Positions 26,399 to 36,507 of a stretch of DNA of 64,000 nucleotides are shown one piece after another. The notes under the pieces are model-generated. The model worked only from the letters and a program-made list of their open reading frames with translations. It did no database searches and was not told the DNA's origin. The position numbers and the translations under genes are program-made. The stretch comes from Odoribacter sp. (lineage in GTDB: Bacteria; Bacteroidota; Bacteroidia; Bacteroidales; Prolixibacteraceae). Within the stretch, counting starts at the first letter, position 1. Each line of letters opens with the position of its first letter. The stretch spans positions 33,601 through 97,600 of the forward strand of contig PNOH01000016.1 of the NCBI GenBank assembly GCA_013824715.1, read 5' to 3'.

Positions 26399-28798
26399 TT
26401 ATCTCGTAAATTTCATCCTGTAAAGCGCCGCCCCTTCAACCTTTGCACGGGTCACAAAATCAGAATGATATTTATTGGTCACATACGATTCCGTCTGATC
26501 GCAATAGTGTTTGCTGGCCGGAATTCCGGATTCCCCGGTCGGGATTACGGTAAGTGAGCTGTCCCAGTTACCGGTGTCGAAAATATGCCGTTCCGAGGCG
26601 CCGTGATAGACTGCTGAATTCTTATTGAACGGATTTGTATAAGGCCCGACTGTATGTGAACTTCCCCCTACCGGGTAAGGTCCCCTGTTCAGGTGAAATA
26701 TCCGATCCAGAATTTTGACTTTCGACAGGGGATGAGCCAGGGTGAAGGTATGTGAATCGCCCCACTTCCACCCCACGGGTTCGCCGCCAAACTCTGAAGA
26801 GAGTTCCCTGACTGTTTGCTGAAATGAAAGCCCGATCATATCCCCGAAAGTCTCTGTCACATTTTTGGTGTTGATATCGTCGGCCCAGTTATCGCTTGGG
26901 GCAATGAGCATATTTTCCAAAAAGTTTTCAAAAAATGTTTTATCACCCACGAATTTGGTCAGTAGTAAAGAATCCATCTGATCCTTAACCAGATTAAGGC
27001 CGGTGAGGTAATACCACTTTTCAAAAATCAGAGCTTCGGGACGTTCTTTCAGAAGCGTGTAATCCCATTTCCCCATGAGTTCGAAAACCTCTTTTTCCGA
27101 CCCTGATAATCCGCTTTTAGCAACCACCAGGTGCGACAGAAAATAGCGGGTGAACTTTTCCGCCATTTTCGATTTCTGATCGCCCTGCATCCGTTGGAAA
27201 TCTTCGGAGGATAATTTTTCCTTCTCCTTCAGCATCTCAATAATCCGGTCCATGCGATAAGGCAAAATGTACCAATCGCTGATATAATAAGGATAATCAG
27301 CCGGTACGGTTTTGCAGTTTGCCGATGCGACATACCCGCATTCAGGATTAAAGGTAAACGGAAGTTCATCAAAAGGCACCAGCCCTTTCCAGTCGTAACG
27401 GTCAGTATCTCCCGAATAAACAAGGGTGCGGTCGCCCTCCCTGATTGGTATGCCGATTGTAGCTTGCAGTCCGATATTTCCATTGACATCAGCATATACC
27501 GCATTTTGATTAACCGATCTGAAGGTGCTCAGCGCATTCCTGAAATCAGTCCAGTTTGACGCCCGGTTCAGCAGGTAAACCGATCGAATCTCGTCACTGT
27601 CCTCATTGCCCAGCCACCTCATGGACAAAACCTTATCATTAACTTTCTTCTGTTCTGAAATAATAGGACCGCGATGAGTAAACAAGTTGAATTTAATCAG
27701 GCTGTCACCACCCTTGATCAGAATTTTTTCAGGCACCCGGATCAAATCCTTCCACGCTCCGTTCAGGAGGTACTGATCAGGATTTTGTGGATTGATGGTT
27801 TCCTGATAAAAATCGGCATCATCGGTCATCATATTGGTAAATCCCCATGCAATCGAATCGTTGTGGCCGGCAATGACAATAGGCTGACCAGGAAGAACCA
27901 CACCGGTCACATTCAGTTTTCCGGGTATGACCTGATGCATTTGGTACCAGATTCCGGGAATATTAAAACCCAGGTGCATATCGTTGGCCAGCAAGGGCTT
28001 GCCCGTAACGCTTTTCTTACCTGAAACCGCCCAGTTGTTGCTGCCCCGAAAAACATCCAGCCCAAGTTCATCAACAATGGAAGCCGTTTTCGAAAGCTTT
28101 GTCAGGATATCGGCGGCGCCTTTATCGAGCTTAAAATCGGGATAAATGCTGGTTTTATGTACCGAATCCATATCCGGCATCATATACCTCGAAAGATATG
28201 GTCCCAGTTTCTGACGCATCTGATCCAGAAAAACCTCATTGGGCCATCCGGTTGAAAGGTCCCAGGCCATATACCCGACAAGATTTAGCGAATGTTCCGG
28301 CAGCCAGGGTTCGGGTTTATAGCCCAGAATACCGAATTCCGGGGGAAGATTTTTTCCGGCCTGCCGGATATATTGGTTTACCCCATCGGCAAAGGATTCG
28401 ACACAGGAACGCAAATTTGCATCGGCAGCTCCAAAAACTTTTCTCGATTTTTCGGTGAACCTCAGCGAGCGGAAAAGCATATCCGCATCAACCAGGTCTT
28501 TTCCTAAAATCTCAGAAAGCCTGCCCTGTGTAACCCGGCGGAGCAGGTCCATTTGCCAGAGCCTGTCCTGCGCCATGGCATAACCTACCGCTACGTACAG
28601 ATCATGTTCGTTCTCAGCATAAATATGGGGAATCGCGAATGAATCGCGGAACACAGTAACATCGGAAATAAGTCCGGACAATTTTATGTCTTTGTTATAA
28701 TCAGGTATGGCCCTGGTTTTAAAATGATTAATAAAAATCATTCCGCCAATCACCACCACCAAGAGAATAAGACCGATAACCGTCAGTAATTTTTTCAT
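26399..28798 (-). CDS. Penicillin acylase family N-terminal-nucleophile hydrolase
   Basis: A 799-residue periplasmic enzyme with an N-terminal hydrophobic segment (LLTVIGLILLVVVIGGMIFI). The alpha-subunit region carries the family pattern DSFAIPHIYAENEHDLYVAV and AMAQDRLWQMDLLRRVTQGR. The expected nucleophile serine is S253 at the start of the beta chain (RGSNNWAVSGKKS), with HLGFNIPGIWYQMH and VVLPGQPIVIAGHND following. Such enzymes self-cleave and hydrolyse amide bonds in N-acyl compounds, including beta-lactams or acyl-homoserine lactones; the substrate here is unknown. It lies 81 bases upstream of the M14 gene on the same strand. Confidence 0.9.
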   Translation of the reverse strand: MKKLLTVIGLILLVVVIGGMIFINHFKTRAIPDYNKDIKLSGLISDVTVFRDSFAIPHIYAENEHDLYVAVGYAMAQDRLWQMDLLRRVTQGRLSEILGKDLVDADMLFRSLRFTEKSRKVFGAADANLRSCVESFADGVNQYIRQAGKNLPPEFGILGYKPEPWLPEHSLNLVGYMAWDLSTGWPNEVFLDQMRQKLGPYLSRYMMPDMDSVHKTSIYPDFKLDKGAADILTKLSKTASIVDELGLDVFRGSNNWAVSGKKSVTGKPLLANDMHLGFNIPGIWYQMHQVIPGKLNVTGVVLPGQPIVIAGHNDSIAWGFTNMMTDDADFYQETINPQNPDQYLLNGAWKDLIRVPEKILIKGGDSLIKFNLFTHRGPIISEQKKVNDKVLSMRWLGNEDSDEIRSVYLLNRASNWTDFRNALSTFRSVNQNAVYADVNGNIGLQATIGIPIREGDRTLVYSGDTDRYDWKGLVPFDELPFTFNPECGYVASANCKTVPADYPYYISDWYILPYRMDRIIEMLKEKEKLSSEDFQRMQGDQKSKMAEKFTRYFLSHLVVAKSGLSGSEKEVFELMGKWDYTLLKERPEALIFEKWYYLTGLNLVKDQMDSLLLTKFVGDKTFFENFLENMLIAPSDNWADDINTKNVTETFGDMIGLSFQQTVRELSSEFGGEPVGWKWGDSHTFTLAHPLSKVKILDRIFHLNRGPYPVGGSSHTVGPYTNPFNKNSAVYHGASERHIFDTGNWDSSLTVIPTGESGIPASKHYCDQTESYVTNKYHSDFVTRAKVEGAALYRMKFTR

Positions 28799-28844
28799 AG
28801 ATTTGGCTTTTAATGATCAGCAAGTTAGTAAAATAGTTACCATG

Positions 28845-29858
28845 TTATACCATTGGGTATTTCTTGAATATTTCTTCTGATTTTGCCAGTATGTCAACAT
28901 ACTGGGCGCGCTGATAAGTGTATGGATCTTTCATATTTTTCCGGGATAAATTTCCACGGAAATCATCGAGTTTTTTATAGCCTTTTTTGTCCATCCATTC
29001 CTGAATTTCAGTAAGTATGGTTGCAACATAAGCCGGCTGATTTTTATAAATAGTTGAAACGACCTGAACAACATCGGCGCCGGCAAGTATCAGCCTGATT
29101 ACATCCTCAGCATTATAAATACCTCGGCTGGCACAAATACTGCCCTCAATGTTTCCGTGAAGTAATCCAACATAGCGCAAAGCAAGATGATGGTCGCGCG
29201 ATTGGGTTAACTCCCAGGGGAAATGAAAAATTTCCTGGTCAATATCAATTTCTGGCTGAAAGAACCGGTTGAACATGATAAATCCGTCAATTCCGGCTTC
29301 GTCCAGTTTCTTGATGAAATTCAAAGTGTTGGTATAAAACGGGCTTAGTTTTACAGAAACGGGAATTTTAACCGCCTTTTTTACGCTTTTTACAATCTGA
29401 TATTGCTTATCTTCAATGGATGATGCCCCTATTTCAAAATATCCGGGTGTTGCATACAGGTTTAGTTCCAGGCCATCAATTCCGGTTTCTTCAAGCTTTT
29501 TGGCATATTCCACCCAACTGGGTTCATAAATGGCATTCAGGCTGGCAAAAACGGGAACAGAGGTAGCCTGTTTGAGTTTTTTAAGCTGAAGCAAATGTTC
29601 TTTGGGTCCGGCATGCTCCAGATCAGGAAAAATACGTCCCATTTCCGAATTCCGGTTGGCATATTCGTTCAGTTCTTCATCAAACTGAAGGCTTTCCAAC
29701 TGAATCTGCTCTTCGAAAAGTGACTTGTAAACGATTGCGGCGATACCAGCTTCTTCAAGCTCTTTAACCACTTCAGGTTTGGTGACGAGATTGCTGGCGC
29801 CCAAAATCAAAGGGTTTTTTAATTTGACGCCCATGTAGGTTGTTGATAAATCTGACAT
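28845..29858 (-). CDS. Dihydroorotate-dehydrogenase-like FMN protein
   Basis: A 337-residue cytoplasmic protein from the ATG at 29858 (MSDLSTTYMGVKLKNPLILG); the upstream in-frame extension looks untranslated. It has a TIM-barrel with class-1 DHOD features: NPLILGASNLV at the start, GLELNLYATPG, KIPVSVKLSPF, and GADVVQVVSTIYKNQP near the phosphate site. This group is annotated as dihydroorotate-dehydrogenase-like and is usually separate from pyrD, so its true substrate is unknown. It follows the pyrophosphatase gene, but a strong terminator lies between them, so it is probably transcribed on its own. Confidence 0.8.
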   Translation of the reverse strand: MSDLSTTYMGVKLKNPLILGASNLVTKPEVVKELEEAGIAAIVYKSLFEEQIQLESLQFDEELNEYANRNSEMGRIFPDLEHAGPKEHLLQLKKLKQATSVPVFASLNAIYEPSWVEYAKKLEETGIDGLELNLYATPGYFEIGASSIEDKQYQIVKSVKKAVKIPVSVKLSPFYTNTLNFIKKLDEAGIDGFIMFNRFFQPEIDIDQEIFHFPWELTQSRDHHLALRYVGLLHGNIEGSICASRGIYNAEDVIRLILAGADVVQVVSTIYKNQPAYVATILTEIQEWMDKKGYKKLDDFRGNLSRKNMKDPYTYQRAQYVDILAKSEEIFKKYPMV

Positions 29859-29935
29859 ATGATCTGTTTTAGTGTTGTAGTCTTTCAAATAAACTCTGGT
29901 TGGGTGTATTTTGTTCAGCAAAGTATAAAAAAAAG

Positions 29936-29962
29936 AAACCCCGGAGTCGTTCTCCGGGGTTT
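29936..29962 (-). terminator. Intrinsic terminator of hppA
   Basis: AAACCCCGGAG (29936-29946), loop TCGTT, and CTCCGGGGTTT (29952-29962) form a perfect 11-bp stem. On the minus strand it is followed by a run of eight T (complement of 29928-29935), the standard layout of a rho-independent terminator for the pyrophosphatase transcript. Confidence 0.9.
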
Positions 29963-30012
29963 GTATGATTCAAGTCTAAATGCACGTGAATGAAGTAAAG
30001 TCAAACTGCCGT

Positions 30013-32274
30013 TTACAACAGGCTAAAGGCAACAGTTAAACCTACCATTACAATCGAAACCATGCTCATCAGTTTAATCAGGATGTTTAACGACGGGCCT
30101 GAAGTGTCTTTAAACGGATCGCCAACAGTATCGCCTGTTATAGCTGCCTTGTGACTATCAGAACCTTTTCCGCCGTGATGGCCTTCTTCAATGTATTTCT
30201 TCGCATTATCCCATGCACCGCCTGAATTGGCCATAAAAATAGCCAGGATAAATCCGGTTGAGATTCCACCTAACAGCAAACCAACAACTCCAGAAACACC
30301 AAAAACGACACCTGTTGCAATCGGGATAAAAATGGCCAGAAAAGAAGGAAGCATCATCTCTTTCTGTGCCCCTTTGGTTGAAATTTCAACACAGCGGGCA
30401 TAATCAGGTTCAGCTTTTCCTTCCAAAATACCTTTAATTTCACGGAACTGACGGCGAACTTCTTCAACCATGCTTTGTGCAGCACGGCCAACGGCATTCA
30501 TGGTTAAACCACTGAATAAAAATGCAGCCATAGATCCGACGAAAGCTCCGACCAATACACGCGGGTTCATAATGTCAAGGTGCAAATATTCTATCATCTG
30601 AGGGATTGTGGCTTTATGGATATCTACGTTCATAGTTTGCAAAAATAATTCTGCCTTTTCCGGAATTCGTGCTATGGCAATTTTTACTTCTTCGATATAC
30701 GATGCCATCAAAGCCAAAGCTGTTAATGCAGCCGAACCAATAGCAAATCCTTTTCCGGTGGCAGCAGTAGTATTCCCAAGTGTGTCCAGGGCATCGGTAC
30801 GTTTGCGCACTTCCGGGCCCAAACCGCTCATTTCTGCGTTTCCTCCGGCGTTGTCGGCAATTGGGCCATAAGCGTCGGTAGCCAACGTAATTCCCAGGGT
30901 TGATAACATACCAACGGCAGCAATGGCAATTCCGTAGAGACCAAAGCTGATGTTTGCAAAATTGAACCCGGAAGCAAACAAGAAGGCAAGAATAATGGAA
31001 GTGCCAACAATCAACACCGGAATAGCAGTAGAAATCATTCCGGTACCAATACCCGAAATAATTACGGTTGCCGGTCCTGTCTTTGATGAATCTGCGATCA
31101 ATTGTGTTGGTTTATATCCTGAAGAAGTATAGTATTCGGTAATTTTACCGATACCAATACCTCCAGCCAAACCAGCCATCATTGCACCCCAAATTCCCAG
31201 GAAGTTAGGAAGATCAAGGTATTTCAGAACCAAAAAGGAAAAAATTGCAATTCCCACCGAACTGATATTAACACCACGGCCAAGTGCAGCCAGCAATTGT
31301 TTTTGTGAAGCGCCTTCTTTGGCTCTTACCATGAAAATACCAAGTATGGAAAGGATGATTCCAACAGCAGCAATAACCATAGGCGCCACAACGGCATTAA
31401 ATTGAATTTTCAGTGCTTCTTCGGCATTAACATTGATTCCGATTGCAGCCAAATTTGCTGCTACAAAAGCAGTTGCACCAAGAGCGGCTGTAGAAAGAAT
31501 AGCGCCGCAGTACGATTCATACAGGTCGGCGCCCATTCCGGCAACATCGCCTACATTATCGCCCACATTGTCGGCAATGGTTGCAGGGTTGCGTGGATCG
31601 TCTTCCGGAATCCCGGCTTCCACTTTTCCAACCAGGTCGGCACCTACATCGGCCGCTTTGGTGAAAATACCTCCACCAACACGGGCAAACAAGGCCTGGG
31701 TTGAAGCGCCCATTCCAAATGTTAGTGTGGTTGTCGTAATGATGATTAATTTCATGGAAGGATCAGCTAAAATCATCGAATTGGTTGCAGTGTCGAGCGC
31801 ACCTATTACAAATTGCAGGGCATAGAACCAAATGGAAATATCAAGCAATCCCAATCCGACCACTACCAAACCCATAACTGCCCCTGAACGGAATGCAATC
31901 CGAAGTCCGTCGTTCAACGAACGCATGGCAGCATTGGCCGTACGGGCCGATGCATAAGTTGCCGTCTTCATTCCAAAGAAACCTGCCAATCCAGAGAAGA
32001 ACCCACCTGTTAGAAATGCAAACGGGACCCAGGGGTTTTGAATTTTTAACACATAAGCCATGATGGTAAACAAAATGGTTATGACCACGAAAACGATAAA
32101 AACAACTTTATACTGTTGTCTGAGATAAGCCATTGCGCCATCACGGACGTGTTGGGCAATTTTTTTCATCGTGTCGGTACCTTCGCTTTCCTTCATCATT
32201 TGTTTAAAGAAAAACCAGGCAAAAAGTAGTGCCAGAATCGAACTGACAGGCACCAGCCAGAAAATAGAATTCAT
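30013..32274 (-). CDS. hppA: Membrane-bound ion-translocating pyrophosphatase
   Basis: A 753-residue integral membrane enzyme that couples pyrophosphate hydrolysis to H+ and/or Na+ export. The hallmark motifs are present: [20 protein letters not shown], then [20 protein letters not shown] (substrate and Mg binding), [12 protein letters not shown] and [16 protein letters not shown] near the C-terminus. The signature [16 protein letters not shown] carries alanine where K+-independent enzymes have lysine, so this is the K+-dependent class. Whether it pumps H+, Na+ or both cannot be decided by eye. About 16 hydrophobic segments are expected. A soluble pyrophosphatase also occurs in the window (41153-41815). 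The gene ends at a strong terminator. Confidence 0.95.
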   Translation of the reverse strand: MNSIFWLVPVSSILALLFAWFFFKQMMKESEGTDTMKKIAQHVRDGAMAYLRQQYKVVFIVFVVITILFTIMAYVLKIQNPWVPFAFLTGGFFSGLAGFFGMKTATYASARTANAAMRSLNDGLRIAFRSGAVMGLVVVGLGLLDISIWFYALQFVIGALDTATNSMILADPSMKLIIITTTTLTFGMGASTQALFARVGGGIFTKAADVGADLVGKVEAGIPEDDPRNPATIADNVGDNVGDVAGMGADLYESYCGAILSTAALGATAFVAANLAAIGINVNAEEALKIQFNAVVAPMVIAAVGIILSILGIFMVRAKEGASQKQLLAALGRGVNISSVGIAIFSFLVLKYLDLPNFLGIWGAMMAGLAGGIGIGKITEYYTSSGYKPTQLIADSSKTGPATVIISGIGTGMISTAIPVLIVGTSIILAFLFASGFNFANISFGLYGIAIAAVGMLSTLGITLATDAYGPIADNAGGNAEMSGLGPEVRKRTDALDTLGNTTAATGKGFAIGSAALTALALMASYIEEVKIAIARIPEKAELFLQTMNVDIHKATIPQMIEYLHLDIMNPRVLVGAFVGSMAAFLFSGLTMNAVGRAAQSMVEEVRRQFREIKGILEGKAEPDYARCVEISTKGAQKEMMLPSFLAIFIPIATGVVFGVSGVVGLLLGGISTGFILAIFMANSGGAWDNAKKYIEEGHHGGKGSDSHKAAITGDTVGDPFKDTSGPSLNILIKLMSMVSIVMVGLTVAFSLL

Positions 32275-32647
32275 AAGCTTTTGTTTTATTGCAACAAAGT
32301 TGCTGTTAGTTAATTGTGTTTTTTGTGAATTGAAAGGCCGAAATTAACATTTAAAGTCTCCTCTGCTCAAGTAGTTTTGATGTTATTTGACAGCAACTTT
32401 CAGCTCATTAGCTGGAAGACAAAAATAAAAATTCATAACTAACGATGTGTTTATATGCCCAATTAGTATCAATTTACAAACAATATCTTAATATTGGTAT
32501 TAATTCAGCCTTACAGGTATTTCAGGCCAATTATTATTCCGACAAAGGCTGATAACCACAGCGAACAGGCAATCAAGGCAAGAAAAGTAGTTTAATAAAA
32601 TGGCTTTTTCATGAAAGATAAGGCAATTTTGGAAGCAAAAAAACTTT
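32275..32647. other. AT-rich gap upstream of hppA
   Basis: Between hppA and the HicB relic I see no supported gene. A 60-codon minus-strand frame (32500-32682) has no signal, motif or ribosome-binding site and overlaps the relic. The hppA promoter presumably lies in 32275-32420. Confidence 0.4.
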
Positions 32648-32800
32648 CTAAACGAACTGAACCTGACTAATTTCAGTTGCAAAGTTATGCAACGATTTTT
32701 CTATTTTCTCGACCGTTTAATGGCTTGGTTTGCTCATTCCGGTAACATAGTGGCTTAATTGACCTTGTGCAACGCCTGTTAACCGTCCCAGCCCAGCCAA
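32648..32800 (-). pseudogene. Relic of a HicB-type antitoxin C-terminal HTH
   Basis: Read on the minus strand, this stretch gives LAGLGRLTGVAQGQLSHYVT, GMSKPSH, a TAA stop, then TVEKIEKSLHNFATEISQVQ and FV before a natural stop. It aligns with the helix-turn-helix end of the intact HicB directly upstream (ALARVTGINERLLGHYATGH). It has no start and one internal stop, so it is a decayed 3' fragment of a second antitoxin gene. It begins only about ten bases after the intact hicB stop codon. Confidence 0.75.
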
Positions 32801-32809
32801 TGATTAATA

Positions 32810-33211
32810 TTACATCACAGAATTAAACTCAGCTCCAATTTTGCGGATTCCGTCAATTATTTTTTGTCTCTGGGCAGGGCGGGGATTTCTGTGCCCTGTT
32901 GCATAGTGACCCAAAAGTCGTTCATTTATTCCGGTAACACGTGCCAATGCCGACCGGGTAAGAATGCCATTAAAATGATGCAGTATAGCCAATGTGTTTA
33001 ACTCGAATTCCAATTCATAAGCGCCTTGCAGCATTTTGGGTATTTCGTCGCCATCGGCCTGCAAGGCTTCCAGATGCCAGGCCAAAGATTCTATATATGC
33101 CTTTTTTACCCCATCTAATGTTTTATGAGTGGCCACGCAGCCAGGCACTTCATTGCTTCCGGCGCCGTAATTATCCAACCATCCAATTTGTACTTTAATT
33201 TTTTGCATCAT
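32810..33211 (-). CDS. hicB: HicB-type antitoxin with C-terminal HTH
   Basis: A 133-residue antitoxin. I chose the ATG at 33211 (MMQKIKVQIGWLDNYGAGSN), 24 bases after the hicA stop; a TTG at 33244 would overlap hicA. The N-terminal half is the partly degraded RNase-H-like HicB fold (EVPGCVATHKTLDGVKKAYI, ESLAWHLEAL). The C-terminal half has a helix-turn-helix (TRSALARVTGINERLLGHYA, TGHRNPRPAQRQKI) for autoregulation. It neutralises the adjacent HicA toxin by direct binding. Confidence 0.85.
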   Translation of the reverse strand: MMQKIKVQIGWLDNYGAGSNEVPGCVATHKTLDGVKKAYIESLAWHLEALQADGDEIPKMLQGAYELEFELNTLAILHHFNGILTRSALARVTGINERLLGHYATGHRNPRPAQRQKIIDGIRKIGAEFNSVM

Positions 33212-33234
33212 ATTGTATTTTAATTTGTCTGGAA

Positions 33235-33429
33235 CTATCGCCAACCCGCTTGTTTAAAAATAATGTTTAATAAAAACTGTTCTAAAGTTTCGCTTGGCTT
33301 ACCATTTACAGTAACTTTTCCTTTTTTTGTAGCGTGTTTGAATTGCCTGTGGCTGCCCTTTTGATCAGATAAATGCCATCCATCATCAATGAGCATTTTC
33401 AAGACCTCGGCAACCTTAAGCTTTTTCAT
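33235..33429 (-). CDS. hicA: HicA-type mRNA interferase toxin
   Basis: A 64-residue double-stranded-RNA-binding-like toxin with the normal family size. Catalytic histidine H27 sits in the motif KGSHRQFKH, followed by the beta strand GKVTVNGKPSETL. HicA toxins cleave mRNA when the antitoxin is lost. Order hicA-hicB with a 23-base gap is standard. A TATCTTTG -7 element lies 23 bases upstream. Confidence 0.9.
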   Translation of the reverse strand: MKKLKVAEVLKMLIDDGWHLSDQKGSHRQFKHATKKGKVTVNGKPSETLEQFLLNIIFKQAGWR

Positions 33430-33451
33430 GAATTTGTTTCGTAATATGGAG

Positions 33452-33459
33452 CAAAGATA
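33452..33459 (-). promoter_or_regulatory. -7 element of hicAB
   Basis: On the minus strand it reads TATCTTTG, matching the Bacteroidota TAnnTTTG -7 element, 23 bases before the hicA start. The -33 position is poorly matched. Confidence 0.5.
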
Positions 33460-33503
33460 GTATAAAAGGTATCATTAATACGATGTTTCTTCAGTATTTA
33501 AAC

Positions 33504-36440
33504 TTATTCTTTTACAAACTTCCTGACATTGAATGATCCATCCTGAACAAGATTCAGAAAATACATTCCTGAAGCCAGAGGTCCAATATCTAATTGTGTT
33601 TTCGATTCTGAAACAGCTTGCTTGATGATTTCCTCACCTCTCAGATTATATACCGAAACATATCCATTTCCTGCAGATTGCTCCATGGTCAATTGATTTT
33701 GTGCCGGATTGGGGAAAACTTTCAGGCCCGATCCTGATTGCTTCATCGTTGTTCCTGAAATTTTCGACTTGTAATAAAGTTTGAAAAAAGATTTCCCGGT
33801 AGCTCGGTTCAGCCGTTTCCAGCCATCAGGCAGAGTGGTCAAGGAAATCGCCGTTCCGGAGAAATACTCGGTAACTTTGGTGATTTCCTGAATTTCGAAG
33901 GGTAAATCAGTCACATTCATATCAAGATAATTTTGTTTTCCGATGAAAGAAACCAACAGGTAATCGGCGAATTTCTCTAAAAAAACCGATTGGCTTGTCC
34001 GCAAACCTTTCAAACTTGCTTCTGTCCCGAATGGATTAAAAAACAAACGGTTTCGGGTCAATGTAAATCCAATGGTTTTGTTGTCAATGACCAGTTTAAA
34101 AGCTTCATCTGTTTTCCCGCCGGAAGCAAAAAATCCCTTGGCAGCAAGGGTCATGTTGTTCCAGACATGTGGAATGGCATCGAAGTTTGCCACTACCTTC
34201 CAGCCATTTTCAAATGTAGTTTCCTGAATCTGATGATCGCTGCTCAAAAACTGATGACCGGTCATTTTTGAATAGCCAACATTCCGGGTTACAGCCGTTA
34301 TCAAATGATATCCGGAGATAAATTTTTCGAGGTTGGCATACCAGTATTGCTTCGAAGGTGGCATATACAAAGGCATGGTCCCATACAGGATGTTCCATAG
34401 GTTTTTATCGTCCCAGTATGCCGGAACTTTCGAGGCTCCGTCACCCGTGTACCAGGTTGGGATATGAACATCGTGGTAAACCAGACCATGCAGCGGAATT
34501 CGCATGGCCGGACTAATGTTTTGCCCGGCATAGTCCAGATCAGTTGGCTCCAGCGGTTGCGACCAATCGTATCCGGCATTTTTTGCCGGAATAATAGTCA
34601 TGGTCCCTTCGCCGTAATCCGCGTTTGGGAATGCAAAATCATGGGCTTCCTCCACGCCGGTTACTAAATTCAAATCGTTTTTTATGTAGCTGAGTAATGT
34701 ATTGCGGGCTTCGGCATCCTGTTTCCGGGTAACGGGATGAACCGCTGAGTAACATTCCTCGAGCGAGGCTGCCAGTTCGACATCTATAAACCTGGAGTTG
34801 TACCGGTTTGTGGCTAAATCCTCCGGAACATGTTTTTTCGCGTAAGCCAGATGCGTTTCGGCACAGGTATAATATCCCTGAAATGGCTGACTATTTACAT
34901 AGGCCAGCCAGCCTTTTTTCAACTGCCCTGTTGCATCAACGATCACATCACCCGGATAGCCTTCGGTCCGGTAGGAACTCCACTCCGGATGATCGGGGGG
35001 CCAGACATCGGTAAAAATATCGTACCGGTTCGATAAAAATCCGCGCGCATTTATGGCATCAATCAGTACCGAAAAATTAGGTTTTCCCCAGCCTCCGGTT
35101 AAATTCCACATGGCTTTGTCGAGTCCCATCAACTTCACGGTATCCAAAAATTCAGGTTTAATATTCATGGATATTGGCCAGAAGTCAACCGCTCCGATGA
35201 GTTTGTCAATATTCGGATTTTCGAGTTTTTTTTGAGTGAAGGTTTTTACATATCCCAGTTTTTCGGCATGTTCGCGATACCAGTTGCACATTTCCAGATA
35301 TCCATTGTCAACCAATACCAGATAAACCGTTCGGTTGTAGCTCAGCGTGTTTTTTGCAGGTTTCTGATTGAGCTGAAAGCTGTAATAGCTCTGGCCCAAA
35401 GGTTTTTGAAATTGAAATTCGGCATCCCACTGATCGTCGGTGGCAACCATGTAGCCATCTTTCAGATTGGTAACCCCGACAAATGGCATGGTTGACTTCC
35501 ATCCATAAGTTGTAAAATTTCCAAATGGATTGTTGCTACTAACGGGCAGCATAATCCCGGTACCACGGGGGATGATCAGAAAATCAGATGCCTGACTTGA
35601 AATTATTCCCGGAAATTTGATATCCGAATTTAAAACCATTGATGCGTCTCCCGAAGTTTTCATTTTAAGCGCTTTTCCTTCAAGCGAAAACTCTATCGAA
35701 ACCGGTGTTTTTGACTCGTTCAGCATTTCGGCCTTAACAAGGATGGATTGCGGGCTGATCTGATCAACTGATTTCGTAACCACAAACTGGGCCCAGCCGG
35801 TCTGATAACTCTTTGCACTGGCTTTATTGGTAAGCTTCACCGAAAGCATTGGTAGTTTTATAACCGCTTTTACCTGATCATTTTCTACAGTAAACTCTCC
35901 GGAAATTCCTCCCGAAGTTGATGGACTGAGCGATACATCATCCGCATATAACAGGCAGCTTCCCCATCCTTCGAACCGTGGCTGGATGTATTTGATGCCT
36001 TCAGGAACAATGAATGAAGTTGAAAATTTGGTATAAACTGATGATTTGGAGTTCATTTTTATCCGGCTGTACGCCCAGTTGACTACCGTTTGACTGGCAT
36101 CGTACAGGATTACCGAGAAATTAGCTTCCGAGGTCAGGGCCGAAATCATCGTCCAGCACGACAGGTCGTACACCGAACCCGGACTGACCAATAATTTGTC
36201 GGTTGAAGTAAAAGCCCAGTCCTGCGTTCCCGGATATTCAATTTTGATGGCTTTATTTCCTGAATGTACCTGGTTTGAAACAACAGTTGCAGAGCCGGTT
36301 CCCTCCTTCGACCAGAAACCGTTCCAATTGGTTTTATCCGATTCGAACCCGGGATTTTTTATCAGGTTTTGAGTAAATGCTGAAGACGAAATCAGCATGA
36401 AAACCAGAAAACAGGCAGATTTGAATAGGTTCTTTTTCAT
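33504..36440 (-). CDS. Type IX-secreted glycosidase-like protein with CBM
   Basis: A 978-residue exported protein. Signal peptide to about residue 23 (SSSAFTQ). Residues 24-175 form a CBM4/9-type jelly roll (NLIKNPGFESDKTNWNGFWS, HSGNKAIKIEYPG, YADDVSLSP). A beta-sandwich then leads to a TIM-barrel-like region resembling DUF5696/GH101-like glycosidases (TVYLVLVDNGYLEMCNWYRE, NLTGGWGKPNFSVLIDAINA, ITAVTRNVGYSKMTGHQFLS). The last 75 residues are a type A sorting domain (GLKVFPNPAQNQLTMEQS, GYVSVYNLRGEEI, GMYFLNLVQDGSFNVRKFV) for the type IX secretion system. The substrate is unknown. The catalytic family is tentative. Confidence 0.72.
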   Translation of the reverse strand: MKKNLFKSACFLVFMLISSSAFTQNLIKNPGFESDKTNWNGFWSKEGTGSATVVSNQVHSGNKAIKIEYPGTQDWAFTSTDKLLVSPGSVYDLSCWTMISALTSEANFSVILYDASQTVVNWAYSRIKMNSKSSVYTKFSTSFIVPEGIKYIQPRFEGWGSCLLYADDVSLSPSTSGGISGEFTVENDQVKAVIKLPMLSVKLTNKASAKSYQTGWAQFVVTKSVDQISPQSILVKAEMLNESKTPVSIEFSLEGKALKMKTSGDASMVLNSDIKFPGIISSQASDFLIIPRGTGIMLPVSSNNPFGNFTTYGWKSTMPFVGVTNLKDGYMVATDDQWDAEFQFQKPLGQSYYSFQLNQKPAKNTLSYNRTVYLVLVDNGYLEMCNWYREHAEKLGYVKTFTQKKLENPNIDKLIGAVDFWPISMNIKPEFLDTVKLMGLDKAMWNLTGGWGKPNFSVLIDAINARGFLSNRYDIFTDVWPPDHPEWSSYRTEGYPGDVIVDATGQLKKGWLAYVNSQPFQGYYTCAETHLAYAKKHVPEDLATNRYNSRFIDVELAASLEECYSAVHPVTRKQDAEARNTLLSYIKNDLNLVTGVEEAHDFAFPNADYGEGTMTIIPAKNAGYDWSQPLEPTDLDYAGQNISPAMRIPLHGLVYHDVHIPTWYTGDGASKVPAYWDDKNLWNILYGTMPLYMPPSKQYWYANLEKFISGYHLITAVTRNVGYSKMTGHQFLSSDHQIQETTFENGWKVVANFDAIPHVWNNMTLAAKGFFASGGKTDEAFKLVIDNKTIGFTLTRNRLFFNPFGTEASLKGLRTSQSVFLEKFADYLLVSFIGKQNYLDMNVTDLPFEIQEITKVTEYFSGTAISLTTLPDGWKRLNRATGKSFFKLYYKSKISGTTMKQSGSGLKVFPNPAQNQLTMEQSAGNGYVSVYNLRGEEIIKQAVSESKTQLDIGPLASGMYFLNLVQDGSFNVRKFVKE

Positions 36441-36507
36441 GGTTTGGATTGTTAGGTCAGGTCAATGAGGAGAATTGCCGAAGTTATTTTTTAAGCTGTC
36501 AAACACA

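Noticed and set aside
32500..32682. 60-codon minus-strand frame downstream of hicAB
   Set aside because: It has no motif, overlaps the HicB relic in another frame and has cysteine/phenylalanine-rich random composition.
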